The notes under the pieces are model-generated. The model had not been told where the DNA came from. It did not search any database and was given only the letters and a program-made list of their open reading frames with translations. DNA of 64,000 nt, from contig JAFBJZ010000905.1 of NCBI GenBank assembly GCA_016785225.1, positions 1 through 64,000 of the forward strand, in the 5' to 3' direction. This DNA is from Psettodes erumei (taxonomy: Eukaryota; Chordata; Actinopteri; Pleuronectiformes; Psettodidae). Shown in pieces: positions 41,056-49,494 of this stretch; the stretch's first letter is position 1; every line of letters starts with the position of its first letter. Made by a program: the position numbers and the translations under genes.

Positions 41056-41267
41056 GATAGTAACTCTTTGAATAAATAATGGATGAAAACGAGCGTATTA
41101 AAATAGGAAAAGGCGCAATGTCTGCACCTTATTCTTGGGTGAACCCGCATGCTAAACGCGCATTTTAAAACAATCGCTAGACGCGCTAAGATGAGTGATC
41201 GCTTGGCTTTGCATGTTTTTGCATGGTTGTTTCGTATGATAACCATCAGCCCAGATACCATAAATCG

Positions 41268-41822
41268 CTAGGCGGATTGATTAATGATACCTGGAGTTGG
41301 GCTGGCAAGGATGGTATCGGTTTGCGTCTGACGCAGCGTATCGAGCTTGCTGGCCACCGCCTCGTCATGTAATGCCAACACTTGAATCGCTAGCAAAGCG
41401 GCGTTATATGCGCCTGCCGTCCCAATAGCGAGAGTGCCGACCGCCACGCCTTTTGGCATCTGTACGATAGAGAGTAGGCTGTCCCAGCCGCTGAGCATGG
41501 AGGACTTGACCGGTACACCAAAGACAGGGAGCGGCGTTTGGCTGGCACACATACCAGGCAGATGTGCCGCCCCGCCAGCACCCGCGATAATCACTTGTAG
41601 GCCATTGTCTTTTGCACACTTGGCGTAGTCAAACAATCTATCAGGCGTACGGTGCGCTGAGACCACTTCGCAATCAAAGGCAATATCAAAGTCGGCTAGT
41701 AGCTGGGCGGCGGCGCTCATGGTGGCCCAATCAGATTGTGAGCCCATAATGATGCCGACTTTTGGCTGGCCAGCAGGAGAGGCGATAGGATTAGGTTGAA
41801 TCGTAGCTGATTGGGTGCTCAT
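41268..41822 (-). CDS. purE: N5-carboxyaminoimidazole ribonucleotide mutase
   Basis: Converts N5-CAIR to CAIR, partner of PurK. 184 aa. Class I PurE signatures are VGIIMGSQSDWATMSAAAQL, SAHRTPDRLFDYAK, AGAGGAAHLPGM and the late GTAGAYNAALLA. The N-terminus carries about 20 extra residues rich in Gln, Ser and Pro. GAGGATA lies upstream of ATG 41822. Confidence 0.96.
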   Translation of the reverse strand: MSTQSATIQPNPIASPAGQPKVGIIMGSQSDWATMSAAAQLLADFDIAFDCEVVSAHRTPDRLFDYAKCAKDNGLQVIIAGAGGAAHLPGMCASQTPLPVFGVPVKSSMLSGWDSLLSIVQMPKGVAVGTLAIGTAGAYNAALLAIQVLALHDEAVASKLDTLRQTQTDTILASPTPGIINQSA

Positions 41823-42028
41823 GATGCGATATCCTCAAAAAGACCATCATACAAAAGTTTTGCCGCATTCGTAAAGCCAAGATTGAGGTTTCTCCATACT
41901 ATCGCGTTTTTGTCCCCTCAGGCATCACAGAAGCGTCAGCAGGTAGCGCGCATCATACGCGGTCTTAGCGCTGATCGTGACGATACTGTACAAAGCTATC
42001 TGCTGTGAGTGGTAATGGTTTGGTCGTA

Positions 42029-42913
42029 TCAAGCTGATAGCGTCAGATAGCCGCTGTCTACGGCGGCAGAATAATCTGTGCAAGCGACTTGCGCGCTGAG
42101 CGGCTCAGGCGTACCTGTCAGCCAATAATGCCCGACAAACACAGGTTTGTGGGTTTTTAAGGCAAAATCGATATTATCAGCCAAGACGTCTTGAGGAATC
42201 TGCGCCAATGCCGAAGCGGGCGCGCGAGCAACTTCATACAGCGTGCGCTGGTTCAACGCATCCAGCCACCAGCGTACCCGTACTCGCTTGCGCTCCGTGC
42301 CTTCTTTATCGACCATTACTAAGCCGTCTGGCAAAGGTGTCTCCACACCTTTTAGCACTCGCTCTAGCGCATCAAAGGCCGGACTAAACTCACGCGAGGT
42401 CACCTCAAGCGCATGCGGCGTCAGACAATTATCTGCGGTGAGCAACGGCTTTAGCACAGCCATGCTATCTACATCCCAGCAAGCATGGACAAAACAGGCA
42501 TAGTCAGTCTCGAGCCACAACGGAATCTCATAAAAACGCTTAAGCCAGTACTGATGCGCCGCCGAGCCAAAAGGCACCTCTGCCAAAAACGCCTCGTGTT
42601 GACGGGTATGCACCGCATCGTGCGAGCGCAGATACTCGCCAGGCACGTCCGGGTCGGGTGTGGCAAAAGCCAGCGCGTTATACTCATGATTGCCCATCAC
42701 CGCGTCGGCGACATCAGCGTCTAGCATGGCAAACACAATCTCCAACGTCGCCACTTGCTGGGGCCCACGATCCATCAAATCGCCAATAAACAGCGCTCGA
42801 TGGCCCTCTGGCGGCACAAAGTATTGACCATTATGGACATAACCCAACTGTTTAAGCAAACCGACAAGCTTGTCCGCGTAGCCGTGAATATCACCGATAA
42901 CATCTATAATCAT
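42029..42913 (-). CDS. Metallophosphoesterase (PrpE/ApaH-like serine/threonine phosphatase family)
   Basis: 294 aa. The calcineurin-like metal centre is clear: DVIGDIHGYADK, FIGDLMDRGPQ, VMGNHEYNALAF and later HKPVFVGHYWLTG. The family includes diadenosine tetraphosphatases and protein phosphatases; this sequence matches the bacterial group annotated as bis(5'-nucleosyl)-tetraphosphatase-like, but the substrate is open. No strong ribosome-binding site is visible before ATG 42913. Confidence 0.85.
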   Translation of the reverse strand: MIIDVIGDIHGYADKLVGLLKQLGYVHNGQYFVPPEGHRALFIGDLMDRGPQQVATLEIVFAMLDADVADAVMGNHEYNALAFATPDPDVPGEYLRSHDAVHTRQHEAFLAEVPFGSAAHQYWLKRFYEIPLWLETDYACFVHACWDVDSMAVLKPLLTADNCLTPHALEVTSREFSPAFDALERVLKGVETPLPDGLVMVDKEGTERKRVRVRWWLDALNQRTLYEVARAPASALAQIPQDVLADNIDFALKTHKPVFVGHYWLTGTPEPLSAQVACTDYSAAVDSGYLTLSA

Positions 42914-43028
42914 AATAAAACAACATAAAGGAGAAGGTTATGCGCTTATAAAAACGCAATACATAAAAAGTCAAACCATCAATGAGATGATTGTCTATCG
43001 GTCATTATCAGCCATAGCCATAGCGGCG

Positions 43029-43637
43029 CTAAAAACCTGGCGACAGCAGCGCGTTGATAAAGTGCGGCAAGACACGCGGCTCTAAAACAATCGTGGCCAC
43101 CACCCCAAACGCGCCGCCCCACATATGTGCCATATGATTGATATTTGAGCCGCCGCGCCTATCTGCATAAATGCTATAAGCCACATACGCTACCGCAAAC
43201 AAAATCGCCGGAATCGGAACAATGGCAAATAAGTAAAGGCTTTCCCACGGTGCCAGCAAGATAAAGGCAAACAGCACCGCTGAAACCCCGCCTGACGCGC
43301 CAAGACTTAGATAGCTGGCATTGTTTTTGTTTTTTAGATAGCTTGGCACCATAGCGATAATAATGGCAAGCACATAAAACACCACAAACCCATAACCAAA
43401 CAAAAACGGCTGGTATAGCCCTTCGATAGCGCGACCAAAAAAATACAGCGTAAACATGTTAAACAATAGATGCATGCTGTCGGCATGGATAAAACCATGC
43501 GTCACAAAACGATCCCACTGTCCGTTGTTTACCGCTGGCGGATAAAAAATAAAACGGTTAAACAAGCGTTTGTTTTGCCATGCCAACAAGCTGATGATAA
43601 CCGTAATAATAATGATAAGAGTGGTATGGTTTAACAA
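43029..43637 (-). CDS. Rhomboid family intramembrane serine protease
   Basis: About 202 aa with six helices. The conserved HLLFNMFTLYFFGRAIE helix, the catalytic serine in LGASGGVSAVLF and the catalytic histidine in NHMAHMWGGAFG are all present. TTG 43637 is the likely start: AAGGA sits six bases upstream, and the first helix (TLIIIITVIISLLAW) follows directly; the open frame continues up to 43694. Substrates are unknown. Confidence 0.85.
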   Translation of the reverse strand: MLNHTTLIIIITVIISLLAWQNKRLFNRFIFYPPAVNNGQWDRFVTHGFIHADSMHLLFNMFTLYFFGRAIEGLYQPFLFGYGFVVFYVLAIIIAMVPSYLKNKNNASYLSLGASGGVSAVLFAFILLAPWESLYLFAIVPIPAILFAVAYVAYSIYADRRGGSNINHMAHMWGGAFGVVATIVLEPRVLPHFINALLSPGF

Positions 43638-44206
43638 AGAAAAATCCTTAGGCCGCGCCTGATGTATGACAATGCGAGAAATGACAACGTTCAAAGCCTA
43701 AGCGTTACGGCTGCATAAAAACTGACGATCGTTACTAGGGCGTGTTCTGTCTGCTGAAGCTATCTCACTTTATCTTTACGTAACTTAAGCCTAGGTAATC
43801 TCAGCATAAGCCATATTTATCCCAGCCATGCGCTAGTGGTGTTATGTTTTATAGTGAACCAAATTATCGCTGATCGAGCACCGAGGTAAGCCATAATATT
43901 AACAGTAGTTGAGCCAATGCCAAAACCTATTATGTGACAAAACGCTGCGTTTTTATGCTTTTCTGGTGAATAATGTAGCCATGCAATGATTGATAGCCGT
44001 CAAACCTGAATTAGGTAGCGTTTGAGCTGGCATGATAGGTCATCAATGTCGACGTGGTTTTGCGACACTGGCGCTGTTATTGAAAGCATACAGCCAGTAC
44101 TTTTTCTGTACCGATACTGCTTTTCAATAGCGTCAACCCTAGTCATAATAAAATATAAGCTTGTCATTTTGTAATTTCCATCAATGGCCGATAGAGGCAG
44201 TCATCT
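43638..44206. other. Region between rhomboid gene and the DUF937-like gene
   Basis: No gene supported. At 43737-43748 lies AGGGCGTGTTCT, matching the first nine bases of the mobile-element ends found elsewhere, with no recognisable partner nearby. GAGGCAG precedes ATG 44207. Confidence 0.4.
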
Positions 44207-45646
44207 ATGAGTATCATCGATCAACTAGAGCAAACCGTGACCCCAGCTGTCTTAGGTGAGCAGGCGAGTCACCAAAGCGTGGCTTATATCAGTTTGCTTG
44301 AGCAGTTTTATGCGGTTTTGGCTGCCCGTTTGGCGCAGCCAGATATATACTCTGAGCTATTGCGTAGCGATGAGACAATCAGTGCAGAGGCGGCTGTAGA
44401 GCGTCCGTTTTTTGTGCAGCTATGGCCAGACTCTGCCGTACAGCAAGTGATGATACAAGCGCTGGCGGCCGATCATCATATTGATGAAACTGCGACCAAA
44501 CAGCTACTGATCAATGCCGCGCCGCTGGTCTATCGCGAGCTTATGATCTTGGCAAATGGTCAGTTTTTGCCCGCATTTCTACAGCAGCAGACGTCAGCGC
44601 TGCGCCAATATTTACCGATATGGTCAGCACCTATCATCACCGCAGCAGCCAGCGGCGGCTTAACGAATTTTGAGACGGCTACCAATGCGCCTATTAACCC
44701 AAACGATACCGATGACTCTGATGCACGTGCCTATGATACACATGGTTCTGAAGGGCATTTTAATAAAACAGGTAGCGCTATCCATGCCAGTCCAGCGGCG
44801 CATCATCTGGCCAAAAACACCAGTCTAAAGCAAGAAAGAGTACGCAGCCGTAACCTGCGCCGTGACTTGTTGGTGCGGGTGTTTTTGTTGTTGTTGGCGG
44901 TGGCTGCGCTTGGCCTTGCTTTATGGGCGTTTGTCCTAAAACCCAATAGCGCGCCGCCAGCCGAGCCAGTTGTCACTGAGTCTGTGACCGTGCCGCCTGC
45001 GCCTGAACCAGTCGCCGCGCCGACGCCTGTTGAGCTTATCGTAGGGGTGGACGATAGTGGCAGTCTATACACTTGTAGCGCGATTGTCGGTGATACAGCA
45101 CTACAAAACACCCTACAGCAAGCGCTCAGATCAAGCTTTGGCGAGCAGGCAGCGATCTGTCAGTTTACTGTACAAGAAGGGGTTGCCAACAGTATTGCCA
45201 ACCTACCAGCAGAGCTATTGCCCAATGTGTTGACGATGCTGAGGTCCACGCCCTTTGCCCGCTTGCATCTACAAAACGATCGACTTACGCTAGAAGCGCC
45301 AGATGCCATGCTGCTACAGCGCTTGCTCAGTGAGATGCGGGCTTTGGTGCCAGCCATGGTCATCGATAGTACCGCGCCCATCCCTTTACCTGATAACCCG
45401 AACGCGGCAACCAGTGAATTGGGTGATGCTGATAGTCTGAGTAATGATGTATACCCCAATGACCAATACCCCAATAATGCTACTGGTACTGGCGAATATC
45501 AGGCGGCAGACGATGAAACAGGCGATAGCGTCATGCCTGCGCCCAACAATAATGCCAGTATACCTGCCGATATGCCCAACACCGCCCCTAATAACCTGCC
45601 CAATAACATACCGTCTAACAATACGTCTAATAACAGCCAAAGCTAG
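44207..45646 (+). CDS. Membrane-anchored envelope protein, paralogue of the next gene but without an OmpA domain
   Basis: 479 aa. Residues 1-150 are helical and resemble DUF937-type repeats (LLEQFYAVLAARLAQPDIYS and INAAPLVYRELMILANGQFL). A basic stretch precedes a single membrane helix near 225-245 (LLVRVFLLLLAVAALGLALW), followed by a Pro/Val-rich linker. A periplasmic BON-like domain follows (GSLYTCSAIVGDTALQNTLQ to EMRALVPAMVID). It ends in an Asn/Pro/Asp-rich tail where the downstream paralogue has its OmpA domain. Function unknown; envelope location is inferred. Confidence 0.7.
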   Translation: MSIIDQLEQTVTPAVLGEQASHQSVAYISLLEQFYAVLAARLAQPDIYSELLRSDETISAEAAVERPFFVQLWPDSAVQQVMIQALAADHHIDETATKQLLINAAPLVYRELMILANGQFLPAFLQQQTSALRQYLPIWSAPIITAAASGGLTNFETATNAPINPNDTDDSDARAYDTHGSEGHFNKTGSAIHASPAAHHLAKNTSLKQERVRSRNLRRDLLVRVFLLLLAVAALGLALWAFVLKPNSAPPAEPVVTESVTVPPAPEPVAAPTPVELIVGVDDSGSLYTCSAIVGDTALQNTLQQALRSSFGEQAAICQFTVQEGVANSIANLPAELLPNVLTMLRSTPFARLHLQNDRLTLEAPDAMLLQRLLSEMRALVPAMVIDSTAPIPLPDNPNAATSELGDADSLSNDVYPNDQYPNNATGTGEYQAADDETGDSVMPAPNNNASIPADMPNTAPNNLPNNIPSNNTSNNSQS

Positions 45647-46048
45647 GCCGTCAGGCCCTATTTCGCTATCAGAGGTAGATGAGATGGCAAGTAGTGTGAT
45701 CGTCGCCGAGCCAGCACAAGTCAGGTAGCAATGTGAGGCTACAGATGGATCGTTTTACTAAAAAATTATCTCTGTGTTTTCCTTTAAGTCTTTCTCTAAG
45801 CTTTTGTCGGACAGTCGCATTTGGGCGGGCTTTAGGGTGAGATAGTTACGTGTCTCAACTGAAACATTACTTAACGTAGCATTTGCACAACAACCTGTTG
45901 ATTGTGAACGGATACTTAATACTTTTATAATAACAAAAGTTGAATGTATGAGTTGAACCTACAAAGTGTTGAACCTATAAAGTATTGTTAAAAAAAGCAT
46001 TGTGAAGAGTGTAATTACATAAATACGTATTAACGGAGGAATTATCCA
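45647..46048. other. Intergenic region between the two paralogues
   Basis: 402 bp without a gene. It contains a 16-bp tandem repeat (45952-45983) and a strong Shine-Dalgarno (ACGGAGGAATTA) before ATG 46049. No clear terminator after the first gene. Confidence 0.45.
45952..45983. repeat. 16-bp tandem direct repeat upstream of the OmpA-domain gene
   Basis: GTTGAACCTACAAAGT (45952-45967) is followed at once by GTTGAACCTATAAAGT (45968-45983), one mismatch. It ends 65 bp before the start codon, a fitting place for an operator or promoter duplication. Confidence 0.65.
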
Positions 46049-47644
46049 ATGGATATTATCAGTCATCTAACACGGACCGTCAGCCCTGCAGTACTAGGAG
46101 ATGATCGCAGCCCAGCCAAAGAAAGCTTGCTTGAGCAGTTTTATGCTATCTTTGCCGCGCGTCTTGCTGATCATGATACTTATGGACGCTTTGCAAATGA
46201 AAACATCGCCCGTGACGATCAAGGGTTTTATGACCGCGTCTGGACAGAAGGCGCTCACCGCGATCAAATCTCGCGTGAGCTGGCGGACAAGCACAATGTC
46301 GATGCTACCGCCGCTCGCGGCTTGATTGCGATGGCAGCGCCGCTCGCATTTCATGAAATCAAAAGCTTAGCAGGGACCACGCCTGTGCCGCAGTTCTTAA
46401 ATGATAATTTGGCCAGTTACCAGCATCATATTCCGGCATGGGCAAGTACGGTCTTGCCAGCTGGTATGTTGGCGGCTACCCCAGCTGCGGGTACTCGTAT
46501 CTCTGATACCACCAGCACCGCGCCATTGCAGCATACCGAAGAAGAAAAAGGCAGCTTTATGAAAGCGCTGCTACCGATTATTGGTTTGATTATTTTGGGG
46601 GCGCTGGCATGGGCGCTACTCAGAGGCTGTCAAGAAAACCCTGAACCTGTTGCCACACCAGTTGCCAGCGAGCAACAAGCAGCAGGCGATGAGCAAGTGG
46701 CAGTTGCCGCAGATGTAGAGCCTGCCTCACTGCGTATCGCGACAGGCGAAAACAATGAGCTGTATGCCTGCCGTATGAATGCCGGTGACGAAACCCTACA
46801 AAGCAAAGTGATGAACGCACTGACAGCCGCATTTGGCGATGAAGCCAATAAATGCCGCGCAGACGTCGATGATAACTTTGCCACCGATATGCCAGCCGCC
46901 GCTCAGCTTGCTTCTATTTTGCCCATCGTCAAAAACGTGCCAAACGCCAGTATGGTCATCAAAGGTGACACCATCACCGTTAATGCCCCAGACGAGGCTG
47001 CGTTACAACAGTTAGTGACCGATTTACAAGCGGCTGCGCCTGCCATGACTGTCCAAGCGGAAGGCCCACTGGACTTACAAGGTGAGATTGACGACAGTCT
47101 AACGGCCGCTGATGCCGCTATGACCAACTTGGGTGACAATCCAGACCCTCGTGATGTGGCGCGCGCCCTGAGTATACAAGTGATTAATTTTGAATTGGAC
47201 AAAGCGATCATCCCTGATGCCAACAAAGCGCTACTGGACCGCGCGGCCAAAATCATCACTGAAGTACCAGATATGGAGCTGATGATTATCGGCCATACAG
47301 ATAGCCAAGCGTCTGATGACTACAATATCGAGCTGTCACAAGAGCGCGCCGATGCTGTCAAAGAGTATTTGGTCGCCCAAGGAGTCGATGCCAGCAAATT
47401 GGCCACCAAAGGTATGGGTGAATCAGAGCCAATCGCTGATAACTCAACTGAACAAGGCCGTTTCCGCAATCGCCGCATCGAGTTTGTCGTGAACGATGAG
47501 TTCAACGTGGCAAATGCAGATGGCACGACAATCAGTAACGATGCGCTTGATCCAGACTTAAACCCATTAGATAGCAACAACGATGACTTATTGCCAGATG
47601 GTGATGACGTTACCCAAGGTAGCGCTATCGATCCAGCAAACTAA
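46049..47644 (+). CDS. OmpA-family peptidoglycan-binding envelope protein with DUF937-like N-domain
   Basis: 531 aa. The N-terminal helical domain (1-150) parallels the upstream gene (LLEQFYAIFAARLADHDTYG). One membrane helix lies near 175-195 (LLPIIGLIILGALAWALL). The BON-like periplasmic domain runs from LYACRMNAGDETLQSKVM to DLQAAAPAMTV. The OmpA_C domain (about 375-490) has VINFELDKAIIPDANKALLD, IIGHTDSQASDDYNIELSQE and the peptidoglycan-contact motif GRFRNRRIEF. An acidic Asp/Asn tail follows. BON-like plus OmpA recalls mycobacterial ArfA, but the N-terminal part differs. It probably links inner membrane and cell wall; the role is unknown. Confidence 0.8.
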   Translation: MDIISHLTRTVSPAVLGDDRSPAKESLLEQFYAIFAARLADHDTYGRFANENIARDDQGFYDRVWTEGAHRDQISRELADKHNVDATAARGLIAMAAPLAFHEIKSLAGTTPVPQFLNDNLASYQHHIPAWASTVLPAGMLAATPAAGTRISDTTSTAPLQHTEEEKGSFMKALLPIIGLIILGALAWALLRGCQENPEPVATPVASEQQAAGDEQVAVAADVEPASLRIATGENNELYACRMNAGDETLQSKVMNALTAAFGDEANKCRADVDDNFATDMPAAAQLASILPIVKNVPNASMVIKGDTITVNAPDEAALQQLVTDLQAAAPAMTVQAEGPLDLQGEIDDSLTAADAAMTNLGDNPDPRDVARALSIQVINFELDKAIIPDANKALLDRAAKIITEVPDMELMIIGHTDSQASDDYNIELSQERADAVKEYLVAQGVDASKLATKGMGESEPIADNSTEQGRFRNRRIEFVVNDEFNVANADGTTISNDALDPDLNPLDSNNDDLLPDGDDVTQGSAIDPAN

Positions 47645-47675
47645 TATCAGCTGCGTTCAAATATTAGCTACGCTC

Positions 47676-47708
47676 AAAAAACCGCATCTTATTAAAATGC
47701 GGTTTTTA
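47676..47708 (+). terminator. Terminator after the OmpA-family gene
   Basis: Stem AAAACCGCAT (47678-47687) / ATGCGGTTTT (47697-47706) plus further Ts. Confidence 0.8.
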
Positions 47709-47750
47709 TTTATCAAAAATGCAATGATCACAAAACAAAGTATTGAATTT

Positions 47751-47789
47751 AGGGCGTGCCCTCACTTTAAAAATGGCGATAAAAACGAG
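47751..47789. mobile_element. Solo end of the AGGGCGTGT element family
   Basis: These 39 bases match the right end of the 60690-60861 element, read in reverse, at 35 positions by hand alignment (AGGGCGTGCCCTCACTTTAA at the start). No opposite end is found. The remnant lies against the nagZ stop codon. Confidence 0.6.
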
Positions 47790-47795
47790 CAGCGC

Positions 47796-48878
47796 TTATT
47801 TATAAGCGGTGGGGTCTATTGAGTCACTAGCAGAATGATTAGCAGGTGTCTCGGCCGCTGCAAAAAACGCCTGCATCACGTTTTGCTTGGCTTGCTGCCA
47901 GTAGTCAAACTGCTGACAAGTTGACTCAAGATCGCCTTGCCATGCTGGTATCTTGCCGGACATAGATTTGACACGGTTTTGGTTAGGATAGGGCAGATCT
48001 TGCGCTGCTTGGGCGGCTTCATGAGCCGCGATACGGTCATTACAGACCAAAGCAATATCGCAGCCTGCGTTGATGGCCGCTGTTACTCGTGCACTGACAT
48101 CGCCTGCCGCCTGCGCACCTGCCATCGACAAGTCATCTGAAAACAGCACGCCATCAAATTTTAACTGCTCACGGATGATGTCTTGTAGCCAAATCTTTGA
48201 AAACCCTGCAGGTTTATTATCCACTTGCGAAAAAATCACATGGGCGGGCATCAGCGCATCGAGCCATGGCAGGGTTTGGGCAAAAGGCTGCATGTCACTA
48301 TTGATGATCTCATCCAAGCTGCGATTATCAATCGCTTCTGCCACGTGTGAGTCAGGTGCGATGGCACCGTGCCCAGGGAAATGTTTGCCTGTGGTCGCCA
48401 TGCCAGCCGCTTTCATGCCGCGCATAAACTGAGAGGCCAAGGCAATGATGGCTTGCGGCTCTTGATGAAAACTGCGATCGCCGATGACTTGGCTGATACC
48501 GCCTCTATCAAGCACAGGCGCAAAGCTCAAATCAATCCCCACGGCCAGCACCTCTGCCGCCATCAGATAACCGCAGTCATAAGCGAGGCTCAGCGCCTGC
48601 GCCGGATCTTGCTCAAACCGCTCACCCAGCTTGCCCATCGCTGGCAAAGGGCTAAAGCCGTTGCGTAGTCGTGCCACGCGCCCACCTTCTTGATCGACGC
48701 CGATCAAGATATCAGGATTGTGGTAGCGTATGTCATCACACAGCTGGCGCACTTGCGCGGCGTCAGCGACGTTGCGGGCAAACAAAATAACACCGCCGAC
48801 TTGTGCTTGTTTGATTAAGCTGACATCTTCAGCGGTCAGAGCAGTACTATCGATATCAATCATTAAAACGCCATACAT
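47796..48878 (-). CDS. nagZ: Beta-N-acetylhexosaminidase (family GH3)
   Basis: Cytoplasmic glycosidase of peptidoglycan recycling that removes GlcNAc from anhydromuropeptides. 360 aa. It begins MYGVLMIDIDSTALTAEDV. GH3 NagZ signatures are GVDQEGGRVARLRNGFSPLP, the catalytic-loop motif TGKHFPGHGAIAPDSHVAEA, DALMPAHVIF and GVLFSDDLSMAGA, which carries the nucleophile Asp. Its C-terminal residues run up to an element remnant and may be altered at the very end. Confidence 0.96.
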   Translation of the reverse strand: MYGVLMIDIDSTALTAEDVSLIKQAQVGGVILFARNVADAAQVRQLCDDIRYHNPDILIGVDQEGGRVARLRNGFSPLPAMGKLGERFEQDPAQALSLAYDCGYLMAAEVLAVGIDLSFAPVLDRGGISQVIGDRSFHQEPQAIIALASQFMRGMKAAGMATTGKHFPGHGAIAPDSHVAEAIDNRSLDEIINSDMQPFAQTLPWLDALMPAHVIFSQVDNKPAGFSKIWLQDIIREQLKFDGVLFSDDLSMAGAQAAGDVSARVTAAINAGCDIALVCNDRIAAHEAAQAAQDLPYPNQNRVKSMSGKIPAWQGDLESTCQQFDYWQQAKQNVMQAFFAAAETPANHSASDSIDPTAYK

Positions 48879-48966
48879 TGCGTTATCCTTTTTGGTTATT
48901 ACTTGATAAGTGGTTATCTTAAAATGCGGCTGTTACTGTTATTTAATAAAATTGACAATAAGGAGT

Positions 48967-49054
48967 ACTAAGGTGGGTGACGGTATTTGTGAAGACTGTA
49001 CCGTTTAAGTCCCATCGTTTAAGTTCCTTAGGCTCGCGACAGACACGCCTTAGT
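48967..49054. repeat. 88-bp palindromic element, possibly related to the AGGGCGTGT family
   Basis: The ends ACTAAGG (48967-48973) and CCTTAGT (49048-49054) are inverted repeats. Read inward from the right, ACTAAGGCGTGTCTG is close to the CTAGGGCGTGTCTT ends of the other elements. There is no coding capacity. Confidence 0.45.
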
Positions 49055-49365
49055 ATATTGTGTAGATGGCCTTATTATGACAGTTATTAGGCACGGCGTA
49101 TAATGCGCCAGATAAATGGCTTTAAATTTATGGGCTTATGGGGTTTAATGAGTGATCTCGTCGATGTACAAAAAGCGCTAGTAGCGCAAAGATGGACTGC
49201 GACAAATATGACAGAAAGTTTGGTACAGAGCGGCGTAGCGTGTAAGATTGTTTATACAGTTTAAGACAGTTTTATCTAGATGCTCGTGATAATATTGATT
49301 GATTTTTCACGATATTTTAATGCTATCTGGTCACTTCTGTATAGAATGCCGTATAGTAGTCAACT

Positions 49366-49404
49366 ATTACAATCACTACAATCTGCGATACCAATGATTG
49401 TAAT
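49366..49404. promoter_or_regulatory. Inverted repeat upstream of prc, possible operator
   Basis: Perfect 10-bp arms ATTACAATCA (49366-49375) and TGATTGTAAT (49395-49404), 19 bases apart, ending 90 bp before ATG 49495. The centre-to-centre distance of about 29 bp suggests two half-sites for a dimer or a protein pair. The regulator is unknown. Confidence 0.5.
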
Positions 49405-49494
49405 AACAGAGAGGGTATCAAGATAGCAGCAGAGCAAAGCCTTCTGGATTTTTACAATAACGATATTATTACTCACTTAAAAAACTAGGTATAT

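Larger units (their letters stand above)
48879..49494. other. Divergent region between nagZ and prc
   Basis: 616 bp without a gene. It contains a short palindromic element (48967-49054), a GCGCTA/TAGCGC hairpin with a one-base loop near 49168-49180, and a 10-bp inverted repeat (49366-49404) upstream of prc. Confidence 0.45.

Noticed and set aside
42928..42955. AAAGGAGAAGGTT followed by an ATG-CGC-TTA-TAA mini-frame
   Set aside because: It has a good Shine-Dalgarno shape but only three codons and no gene behind it. It is not evidence of a leader peptide.
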